Shown here: positions 1-5,428 of the stretch, in pieces
How positions within the stretch are numbered: the first letter of the stretch is position 1
How the letters are laid out: the number at the start of each line of letters is the position of its first letter
Source of the DNA: an uncultured Comamonadaceae bacterium
GTDB taxonomy: Bacteria; Pseudomonadota; Gammaproteobacteria; Burkholderiales; Burkholderiaceae
Direction of reading: 5' to 3'
Assembly: GCA_946482115.1 (NCBI GenBank)
Contig: CAMLQP010000107.1
Coordinates: 1-8,829 of the forward strand
DNA length: 8,829 bases
Program-made: the position numbers and the translations under genes
The notes under the pieces: model-generated
What the model was told of the DNA's origin: nothing
Seen by the model: only the letters and a program-made list of their open reading frames with translations
Databases searched by the model: none

Positions 1-595
1 TGTCGGTCAGGGGCAGCAGGCAGATCAGGATGTCGGTGCGGGCCAGGAACGCCTGCAGACCCTGCTCGCCCGCGTGGGTTTCGATGCCCTTGAGCGGCCG
101 GGCCGAACGGCTCCAGCCAGCGCAGTCAAAGCCGAAGCCGCTGAGCTTTTCCAGCACGGCCCGGCCCAGCATGCCCAGGCCCAGCACACCGACGCGCCGT
201 GACGAGGCGGGATGCACGCGATGAGCCTGCCAGCGGCGTGCGTGCTGCTGGTGGCGATAGCCGAACCAGTCACGATGAACGGACAGCACGGCCAGCGTGA
301 CGTACTCGACCATGCCGTTGACGATGCCCGGTTCGACCATGCGCACCACCGGCAGCGACTCGGGAATGACCGAGAAGTCGAACTGGTCGATCCCGGCGCC
401 GGTGGAGAACAGCACCTCCAGGTTCGGGAACCGGGTGGCGAGGTCGGCGGGGGGCTCCCAGGCCGCGAGGTAGCGCACCTCGGATGGGTCGCCGACATCG
501 GGCCAGATGCGAAACGGCAAGTCCGGCAGCCGCTGTGCGAAGCGCTCAGCCCAGACCGCGCCGCGGACCGGGTCAGCCTTGTAGACGAAGCTCAT
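1..595 (-). CDS. 2-hydroxyacid dehydrogenase, GhrA-like (partial; C-terminus beyond left edge)
   Basis: Predicted cytoplasmic NAD(P)H-dependent D-2-hydroxyacid dehydrogenase of the glyoxylate/hydroxypyruvate reductase A type, which reduces 2-oxo acids such as glyoxylate or hydroxypyruvate to the hydroxy acid. Translating from the ATG at 595 gives 198 codons before the window ends; the family is usually about 310 residues, so roughly the last third, including the catalytic His region, is missing. Visible are the substrate-loop motif STGAGID (residues 64-70), the VNGMVEYV helix (92-99) and the Rossmann nucleotide motif GLGMLG (139-144) after a basic strand. The start lies 7 bases after the stop of the cupin gene, so the two are probably co-transcribed; no clear Shine-Dalgarno is seen. 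Family assignment is firm. The true substrate is unknown, and glyoxylate is only the best family guess. Confidence 0.88.
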   Translation of the reverse strand, partial: MSFVYKADPVRGAVWAERFAQRLPDLPFRIWPDVGDPSEVRYLAAWEPPADLATRFPNLEVLFSTGAGIDQFDFSVIPESLPVVRMVEPGIVNGMVEYVTLAVLSVHRDWFGYRHQQHARRWQAHRVHPASSRRVGVLGLGMLGRAVLEKLSGFGFDCAGWSRSARPLKGIETHAGEQGLQAFLARTDILICLLPLTD

Positions 596-602
596 GCAGC
601 GC

Positions 603-1367
603 TCACTTGGGACGGTAGATCACGTAGACCTTGGCCACATGCTCCCGGCTCTCCCAGGTGCAGCGGGCACCTTGCTCGACCAGGAAGATGTCGCCCTTCG
701 AGAAGGTGCGGCTGCGGCCGCTTTCGTCCACGAGGTCCACGCTGCCCTCGAGCAGGTGCATCAGCTCGTAGTGACGGTAGAACAGGGGGCGGCGCGCATA
801 GGGCGTGGAGTCCCAGGTGCCACACATGAACTCGCCGTCGGCGCTGGTGTAGTCGGTGTGGTTGCGGCAGGACGGAGCCGGTGTGGTCAGCAGCTCCAGC
901 GGTGGTGTGCCCGAGGGCTTGAGCGTGGGGGCTTCCTGCAGGGCGATGATGCGGCCGTTGCCCGCCTGGCTGTGGTTGTAGCGGGTGAAGATGAGTGTGA
1001 CCGGTTGCTGTGCTGACCACGAGAATGCGGCGCCCTGCGGGATCACCGCGGCCTGTCCGGCATTGAGCGTCAGCTCGACATCGGTCTGGGTCAGGGTCAG
1101 CTGGCCTTCGTGGACGAGGATGCACTCGTCCGCAGGCAGCGAGGGGACCTCGCCTTGTCCAGGCTTCAGCTCGATCACCCCTGCCGTCACCGGGCCGGCC
1201 GGCCAGGCCAGGACGCGCCGGTCGGACAGGAAGCGGTCGTCGTCGGGCCGGGCGGTGACGGCAATACCCTGTTGCGGGTCGCGCGCAAAGGAGCGCATGT
1301 CCACGAAGGTCGGGCAGGGGAGCGAGACGGCGTCGGCAGTCTCTCGTTCCAGTAGCTGGGTTGTCAT
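603..1367 (-). CDS. Bicupin protein (Cupin_3/DUF861-like C-terminal domain)
   Basis: A 254-residue protein made of two cupin beta-barrels, about residues 50-130 and 178-252. The C-terminal half has the Cupin_3 (DUF861, EutQ/ureidoglycine-type) pattern: a GTW near 183-185, Y-x-E at 200-202 region, LLEGSVDL (205-212), a GD turn (225-226), and a late Trp (238) before the final strand. The canonical metal-binding HxH(x)3-4E of enzymatic cupins is not evident in either barrel, so it may be a binding or scaffold protein, or use other ligands. The gene sits 36 bases behind the DAO-type subunit gene and 7 bases ahead of the hydroxyacid dehydrogenase gene, consistent with one operon. The start is the ATG at 1367, with only a weak purine stretch upstream. 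Exact function unknown; a role in handling an unstable intermediate would be a guess. Confidence 0.85.
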   Translation of the reverse strand: MTTQLLERETADAVSLPCPTFVDMRSFARDPQQGIAVTARPDDDRFLSDRRVLAWPAGPVTAGVIELKPGQGEVPSLPADECILVHEGQLTLTQTDVELTLNAGQAAVIPQGAAFSWSAQQPVTLIFTRYNHSQAGNGRIIALQEAPTLKPSGTPPLELLTTPAPSCRNHTDYTSADGEFMCGTWDSTPYARRPLFYRHYELMHLLEGSVDLVDESGRSRTFSKGDIFLVEQGARCTWESREHVAKVYVIYRPK

Positions 1368-1403
1368 GTGGTGGTCTCGGTGGGTGCAGTGAGTGGAAGC
1401 GGC

Positions 1404-2549
1404 TCAGGCGGCCTGGGCCACAGGCTGGGCGAAGCGCCCGATGTGGTACGGGGCGATGGGAGTGCTGGTCGTGCCGGTATGGATCAGTTCGGCCATCACG
1501 TCGCCCACACCCGGGCCCAGCTGGAAGCCGTGGCCCGAAAAGCCGAACGCGTAGTACAGGCCGGGCACACGCGCGCTCGGCCCCATGACCGGGCGGCTGT
1601 CGTCCATGTAGCCCTCGATGCCGCTCCAGACGCGGATGATGTTCAGGCGATTCAAGGCCGGGACCACGCGCGGCAACTGCTCCAGCGTCATCAGGGTGCG
1701 GCGCGGGTGCACGTGGGCGCGGCGGTTCACCATGTCCACCGGCTCGTGGCCGCCACCGCCGATGACGATGTTGCCGCGTGCGACCTGGCGGAAGTACACG
1801 ACCTCTTCAGGGACGTCGGTCGCCAGGCCGATGGTCGGGGCGATGGCATAGGGCACCGGTTCGGTGACGCACATCTGTGGCCCCTTCACCTTCATGGGCA
1901 CCGGCTCGCCAAAGGCGGCGCTCATGCGGTCGCCCCAGGCGCCGGCGGTGATCAGCACCGTGGGTGCGCGGAAGCTGCGGCCGTCGGCGGCGGACACAAG
2001 AAAGTCCTCGCCGACCTTGCCGATGTTCACGATCTCGGTGTTCTCGAACACCTGCGCTCCCGCGCGCACGGCCGCGCGCCCGAACGCAGGCGCCGCCAGG
2101 CGTGGGTTGGCGTGGCCATCGAAGGGCGCGTAGCAGCCGGAGATGACCTCCGGGCCGAGGTAGGGGAAGCGCTCGCGCAGCATCGCGGTGCTCATCATCT
2201 GCAGGCCCAGACCGTAGGGTTGGGCGTCCTGTGCGTACTTCTCCAGGCGCTCTGTGTGCTCGGGCCGGTAGCCCACGCGCAGGTGGCCGCCCAGCAGCAG
2301 CTCGACGTCCTCGCCGATCAGCTCCTTGAGCCGGACCCAGATCTCACGCGAGCGGTTGGACAGTGGCAGTTGCTCGATGGCGCGGCCCTGGCGGCGCACG
2401 TTGCCGAAGTTCACCCCGCTGGCCTGCTGGCCGATCAGGCCGCGCTCGATCAGGATGACCGACACGCCGCGCTGGCGCAGAAAGAATGCGGAGGCCGCGC
2501 CCATGAAACCGCCGCCCACGATGACGACGTCAGCGCTCTGTGTGTTCAT
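1404..2549 (-). CDS. DAO/DadA-type FAD oxidoreductase, catalytic (beta) subunit of a trimeric amine/opine dehydrogenase
   Basis: A 381-residue member of the D-amino-acid oxidase (DAO) flavoprotein family. It has the N-terminal ADP-binding Rossmann motif GGGFMG (12-17), an acidic residue ending the second strand (E35), the flavin-contact stretch QASGVNFGNVRRQGR (42-56), and the typical C-terminal FGFSGHG-QLGPGVGD motif. In related complexes (HcnC, OoxB/NoxB, D-hydroxyproline dehydrogenase beta) this subunit oxidises the C-N bond and passes electrons to the partner subunits. The start at 2549 is chosen because GAGGAG lies 7 bases upstream and the Rossmann strand follows directly; an in-frame extension to 2750 would run antiparallel-free through the preceding gene and lacks any family similarity. 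Its ATG overlaps the preceding stop as ATGA, which suggests translational coupling with the alpha subunit. Substrate is not determinable from sequence. Confidence 0.92.
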   Translation of the reverse strand: MNTQSADVVIVGGGFMGAASAFFLRQRGVSVILIERGLIGQQASGVNFGNVRRQGRAIEQLPLSNRSREIWVRLKELIGEDVELLLGGHLRVGYRPEHTERLEKYAQDAQPYGLGLQMMSTAMLRERFPYLGPEVISGCYAPFDGHANPRLAAPAFGRAAVRAGAQVFENTEIVNIGKVGEDFLVSAADGRSFRAPTVLITAGAWGDRMSAAFGEPVPMKVKGPQMCVTEPVPYAIAPTIGLATDVPEEVVYFRQVARGNIVIGGGGHEPVDMVNRRAHVHPRRTLMTLEQLPRVVPALNRLNIIRVWSGIEGYMDDSRPVMGPSARVPGLYYAFGFSGHGFQLGPGVGDVMAELIHTGTTSTPIAPYHIGRFAQPVAQAA

Positions 2550-3922
2550 GCATGGTCTCCTCGTGCGCGGATGGTCAGCGGCTTCACGGGAGCCTGGCCC
2601 CGCAGGCGGCCGACCTGCTCCACGGGCACGCCGGCGGCGTGCGCGATCACCTCGGCCCCCGCATGGGCGCAGTAGCGCCCCTGGCAGCGGCCCATGCCCA
2701 CGCGGCTGAAGGCCTTGGCCCGGTTGGCCTCCTGAGCGCCCATCTCGCACACCACGCGGCGCAGCTCACCGGCGGTGATGGCTTCACAGCGGCAGACGAT
2801 GGCCTCGTCCGGCAGTTGCGCGGCCTGCTGCTGCGGCCAGGGAAAGGCCTGCGCCAGGCCCTGGCGAAAGCGTTCCATGCCGGCCTGTTCGGCGCGCAGC
2901 CGCTGCAGCTCACCCGGCGAGTTGTCCAGACCCATGTCCTTGAGCACCGCCAGGGCGGCCAGGCGGCCGGCGATCTCGGCGGCGTCTGCGCCCAGCACGC
3001 GAGCGCCGTCGCCGGCCAGATACACCCCCGGGGTGGAACTGCGGCCGTCTTCGCCGACCACGGGCAGCCACTGCCGCGTCTCGGCGTCGAAGCGGAAGGC
3101 GCAGCGCGCCAGGTCGGCCAGCTGCGTTTCGGGGCGCAGGTGATAGCCCATGGCCACCGCATCGCACTCGAAGCGGCGCGTGGCGCCGCTCGCCTCGCGA
3201 ACCACCACACCGTGCACGCCAGCCTCCGGCGAGCCTGTGATCTCCTGCGGCGTGACGCCGGTGAGCACCGGCACGCCCGCACGTCGGATGCGCGCCACCA
3301 GGGCCAGGCCCTTGAACAGCACGCCCGGCCGCGCCAGCAGCTTGGGCAGGGCGGCGATGCGCCGGGCGAACGCAGAGGTGTCGAGCACGGCGGCCACTTG
3401 TGCACCGGCTTTGAGGTACTGCGCCGCCACCAGGTAGAGCAGGGGGCCGGTGCCCATGAACACCACGCGCTGACCGATGGCGCAGGCCTGGGCCTTCAGA
3501 GCGATCTGCGCGGCGCCCAGGCTGTAGGTGCCGGCCAGTTGCCAGCCCTTGACCGGCATCAGGCGGTCGGTGGCGCCGGAGCAGATCACCAGCGCGTCGT
3601 AGGGCAGGGCCGATGTCCGCCCGTCCTGGATGGTGTGTACCTGCTGGTCTGCGATGTTCCAGGCCAGGGTCTCGGGCCGGTAGTCGAGCTGCCCGCGCAG
3701 CGCGTCGAAGCTCTGGTGCAGCGCCTGCGCGCGGGCGGCCTCGGTGCCATAGAGCTGGGCATAGGGCCGGGTGAAGTTCTCGGGCTGGCGGCGGTAGATC
3801 TGGCCGCCGTCGCGCCGGTTGTCGTCGATCACGGTCGGGCGCAGTCCCGCGGCTACCAGGGTCTGGGCGCAGCGCACACCGGCCGGACCGGCGCCGATGA
3901 TGATCACGCGAGGTTGGGCCAT
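2546..3922 (-). CDS. NAD(P)/FAD-type oxidoreductase with BFD-like [2Fe-2S] domain, alpha subunit (HcnB/OoxA-like)
   Basis: A 458-residue flavoprotein of the pyridine-nucleotide-disulphide oxidoreductase fold. FAD-binding GAGPAG lies at 10-15, a second Rossmann element GTGP at 157-160, and the FAD motif GVYLAGDGA at 299-307. A C-terminal BFD-like cluster site follows, with C377 and C379 (CRC) and C413 and C418 (C-x4-C). This architecture and length match HcnB of hydrogen cyanide synthase, OoxA/NoxA of opine oxidases and the alpha subunit of D-hydroxyproline dehydrogenase, which link the DAO-type catalytic subunit to the electron-transfer chain. The start at 3922 is supported by GGAGG four bases upstream and by the canonical MAQPRVIIIGAG opening. 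The gene begins inside the end of the ferredoxin-like gene (19-base overlap) and its stop overlaps the next ATG. The class is certain; the substrate of the complex is not. Confidence 0.93.
   Translation of the reverse strand: MAQPRVIIIGAGPAGVRCAQTLVAAGLRPTVIDDNRRDGGQIYRRQPENFTRPYAQLYGTEAARAQALHQSFDALRGQLDYRPETLAWNIADQQVHTIQDGRTSALPYDALVICSGATDRLMPVKGWQLAGTYSLGAAQIALKAQACAIGQRVVFMGTGPLLYLVAAQYLKAGAQVAAVLDTSAFARRIAALPKLLARPGVLFKGLALVARIRRAGVPVLTGVTPQEITGSPEAGVHGVVVREASGATRRFECDAVAMGYHLRPETQLADLARCAFRFDAETRQWLPVVGEDGRSSTPGVYLAGDGARVLGADAAEIAGRLAALAVLKDMGLDNSPGELQRLRAEQAGMERFRQGLAQAFPWPQQQAAQLPDEAIVCRCEAITAGELRRVVCEMGAQEANRAKAFSRVGMGRCQGRYCAHAGAEVIAHAAGVPVEQVGRLRGQAPVKPLTIRARGDHA
2557..2562 (-). 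promoter_or_regulatory. Ribosome binding site fixing the DAO-type subunit start
   Basis: On the minus strand this reads GAGGAG seven bases before the ATG at 2549. It is inside the coding end of the alpha subunit gene, and it decides against longer in-frame starts. Confidence 0.75.
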
Positions 3923-4212
3923 GTCGCCTCCGGTTGGTGGGTCACGATGTGCATGCCTTCTTCCACCACGGTGGTGCAGGCGCGCAGGCACTCGCCGCTG
4001 GCGGTCCAGACCCAGCAGTCCTGGCAGGCGCCCATCAGGCAGAAGCCGGCGCGCCGGCCATCGCCAAATTCGGATTCGCGCAGGTGTCGCGTGTGGCTGA
4101 GCAGGGCGACCATCAGGGTGTCGCCGGCCAGTGCGGCGACCATCTGCCCGTCGATCACGATGCGCACGCGGGCGCGGTTCTTCTCCGCCAAACGCACAAA
4201 TCGCTGGCTCAT
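3904..4212 (-). CDS. Small [2Fe-2S] ferredoxin-like subunit (HcnA / opine oxidase gamma-like)
   Basis: A 102-residue single-domain protein with the plant-type [2Fe-2S] ligand spacing C58-x4-C63-x2-C66-x12-C79, preceded by the beta-grasp start RVRIVIDGQ (15-23). Size and spacing match HcnA and the gamma subunits of heterotrimeric opine or D-hydroxyproline dehydrogenases, where the cluster shuttles electrons between the two flavoprotein subunits. An additional cysteine, C75, lies in the loop between the third and fourth ligands. AGGAGA sits six bases before the ATG at 4212, which fixes the start. The gene is followed without a gap by the alpha subunit gene and preceded by 55 bases after the acetyltransferase stop, so it is probably part of the same transcript. 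No signal peptide, so the complex is cytoplasmic or bound to the inner face of the membrane. Confidence 0.92.
   Translation of the reverse strand: MSQRFVRLAEKNRARVRIVIDGQMVAALAGDTLMVALLSHTRHLRESEFGDGRRAGFCLMGACQDCWVWTASGECLRACTTVVEEGMHIVTHQPEATWPNLA
3927..3931 (-). promoter_or_regulatory. Ribosome binding site fixing the alpha subunit start
   Basis: On the minus strand this reads GGAGG four bases before the ATG at 3922, embedded in the last codons of the ferredoxin-like gene. It supports the start that gives a 19-base overlap. Confidence 0.7.
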
Positions 4213-4218
4213 GTCATG

Positions 4219-4224
4219 TCTCCT
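4219..4224 (-). promoter_or_regulatory. Ribosome binding site of the ferredoxin-like gene
   Basis: On the minus strand this reads AGGAGA six bases before the ATG at 4212. It selects this ATG over the out-of-frame ATG at 4217, which is followed at once by a stop codon. Confidence 0.7.
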
Positions 4225-4267
4225 GGTGCCCGGCCTCGAAACGGTCAGGGCGAAGCGGTGGGGCCGT

Positions 4268-5164
4268 TCAGCACAGGGCCTGCGTGACGATGGCGAACAG
4301 CCGGGGGGCGCCCTCAGGGTGTGGCAGGGGCTTGCCGCGCACCATCGTGGTGGCGGCGTCCACACGCAGCAGCCCGAAGCTCTCCAGCCACTCCGCCAGG
4401 CCCGAATCGAAATCGATGTCGATGCGTGTGAAGCGTCCGGCGTTGGTGCCCGCGAGGTGGGCGATCAGGGCCTTGGCACTGTCCGCATCAGGGGCCACCA
4501 CGGGGCCGATCACATGGCCCCGGCCGAAGCGGCGCAGGATGGCAAAACCCTGCTGCGTGCCGTCGTGGTCCAGCACCACGCAGGCCTCCGCCTGGGCCAG
4601 CAAGCTGTCGATCAGTGCGGGCCGCGGCATGCCGCGCGCCGCTTCGTCCAGGCGGTGCAGGGCCTGCGCCTCGTTCTGGCCCACCGGGCGCAGCCGCCAG
4701 CCTTCGGGCAGCGCGATCAGCGGTGCAGGTTGGGCCACGCCCTGGTGCTGGCGGATCTCGCCAGTGCGCACAAAGCCCAGCCGCTCGTACAGGCCACGGC
4801 CCTCGGTGGTGGCCTGCAGCAGCACGGTGTGTTCGTCCAGGTCTTCGAGCAGGATGGTGAGCAGGCGGTGGCCGATGCGGCGACCCTGGCAGGCGGGTGC
4901 CACGATGATCAGTCCCACGGTGGCGTGCCGCGCGCCCCAGCGCCAGCGCAGCGCAGTGGCGACGATCTTGCCGTCGCGTTCGGCCACCAGGCCTTCGGCG
5001 GACGCAAACACATGCTCCCAGTCGGTCAGACGGTGCGGCCAGCGCAGCTCGGAAGACAGTGCGTGGGCGCTGGGGAGGTCGTCTTCAGTCATGGGGCGGA
5101 TCAGCACGCCGTCATCGGCGGGCCTGGCGCCATCCAGGGCGGGAAACGGGTTCTTCAGCAGCAT
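4268..5164 (-). CDS. GNAT family N-acetyltransferase with two GNAT domains
   Basis: A 298-residue protein (from the ATG at 5164) with a complete N-terminal GNAT domain. The beta4-alpha3 acetyl-CoA motif is V-x-PACQGRRIG (88-98, with QGRRIG at 93-98), and a LYERLGF element follows. The C-terminal part, from about residue 160, resembles the YitH/HolE-type Acetyltransf_18 domain, with GPVVAPD-DSA and a terminal FGLLRVDAATTMVRG stretch. Such proteins acetylate small amines or are uncharacterised. The start is uncertain: AGAGG lies nine bases before the ATG at 5164, while in-frame ATGs at 5182 and 5212 have poorer upstream sequence. It would be the first gene of the leftward unit. An amine-acetylating role next to amine-oxidising enzymes is plausible but is inference. 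Confidence 0.85.
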   Translation of the reverse strand: MLLKNPFPALDGARPADDGVLIRPMTEDDLPSAHALSSELRWPHRLTDWEHVFASAEGLVAERDGKIVATALRWRWGARHATVGLIIVAPACQGRRIGHRLLTILLEDLDEHTVLLQATTEGRGLYERLGFVRTGEIRQHQGVAQPAPLIALPEGWRLRPVGQNEAQALHRLDEAARGMPRPALIDSLLAQAEACVVLDHDGTQQGFAILRRFGRGHVIGPVVAPDADSAKALIAHLAGTNAGRFTRIDIDFDSGLAEWLESFGLLRVDAATTMVRGKPLPHPEGAPRLFAIVTQALC

Positions 5165-5189
5165 TTTCGTCAACCTCTGCATCGTTGAT

Positions 5190-5199
5190 TTGCGTGCAA
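5190..5199. promoter_or_regulatory. Candidate operator dyad TTGC-N2-GCAA, site 1
   Basis: TTGCGTGCAA is a short inverted repeat with arms TTGC and GCAA around a two-base spacer. The flanked 12-mer TTTGCGTGCAAT recurs with one mismatch at 5241-5252. It lies 26 bases upstream of the preferred acetyltransferase start. It would fall within the coding sequence if the start at 5212 were used, a mild argument for the start at 5164. The binding protein is unknown and no regulator gene is in the window. Confidence 0.4.
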
Positions 5200-5241
5200 T
5201 CTTGGACGACATCGGCACGCTTCGCCAGCGCGAATAGGGGT

Positions 5242-5258
5242 TTGCGAGCAATTCGCAA
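5242..5258. promoter_or_regulatory. Candidate operator: perfect 17-bp dyad TTGCGA-N5-TCGCAA, containing TTGC-N2-GCAA site 2
   Basis: The sequence has perfect 6-base arms TTGCGA and TCGCAA around GCAAT. The left part is also TTGCGAGCAA, the same pattern as site 1, centred 52 bases away, close to five helical turns. It overlaps the possible -35 of the leftward promoter, a typical place for a repressor or dual regulator. Operator function is inference. Confidence 0.45.
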
Positions 5259-5282
5259 GCATGCGCTGTGAGGCCGGGTTCG

Positions 5283-5294
5283 TTTGCAATTCGC
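5283..5294. promoter_or_regulatory. Candidate operator half-site TTTGCAATTCGC, site 3
   Basis: TTTGCAATTCGC shares GCAATTCGC exactly with 5248-5256 and contains the palindrome TTGCAA. It is centred about 40 bases from site 2, close to four helical turns, and 135 bases before the aldehyde dehydrogenase start. It is weaker than the other two because the dyad is collapsed rather than spaced. Confidence 0.3.
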
Positions 5295-5428
5295 TGCTGC
5301 GTGCCGCCCTCGTACGGCGACAAATGCTGGGGCTTCTGCATAGCATCAACTGCAGGTTTCGCCGGTGTGCGCTTGTGCCTGTGCAGGCGCATCGCCGGCA
5401 TCTGTCTTCCCCATTCCTTGCCCGTGCC

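Larger units (their letters stand above)
5165..5428. promoter_or_regulatory. Divergent intergenic region between the two transcription units
   Basis: These 264 bases separate two divergently read genes and must hold the promoters for both. No gene is supported here, although the aldehyde dehydrogenase frame is open upstream to 5261. It is locally richer in A+T than the genes and carries the repeated TTGC/GCAA dyads described separately. A possible leftward promoter reads TTGCGA (5258-5253), 16 bases, then TATTCG (5236-5231), but the match to sigma-70 is poor and I hold it lightly. I found no convincing -10/-35 pair for the rightward unit. Confidence 0.6.

Noticed and set aside
25..498. A minus-strand 157-residue frame inside the hydroxyacid dehydrogenase
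   Set aside because: The Ser/Pro/Arg-rich translation has no motif. The frame starting at 595 gives a clean GhrA-like protein over the same bases.
2550..2750. Longer start for the DAO-type subunit
   Set aside because: The extension overlaps the coding end of the alpha subunit, is low-complexity Gly/Arg, and the ATG at 2549 has a strong ribosome site directly before the Rossmann fold.
1404..4212. Calling the trimer a hydrogen cyanide synthase (hcnABC)
   Set aside because: Gene order and architecture match, but opine oxidases and D-hydroxyproline dehydrogenases share them. The catabolic neighbours argue against cyanide production, so no symbol is assigned.
4212..4217. Two-codon frame ATG-ACA-TGA ahead of the ferredoxin-like gene
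   Set aside because: It sits too close to the Shine-Dalgarno (one base), and such a minimal frame is expected by chance.
2540..5188. An 882-codon open frame on the plus strand
   Set aside because: It lies antisense to four well-supported minus-strand genes with strong motifs. Its translation is Gly/Ala/Gln/His/Arg-rich without any recognisable domain, as expected from the opposite strand of GC-rich codons.
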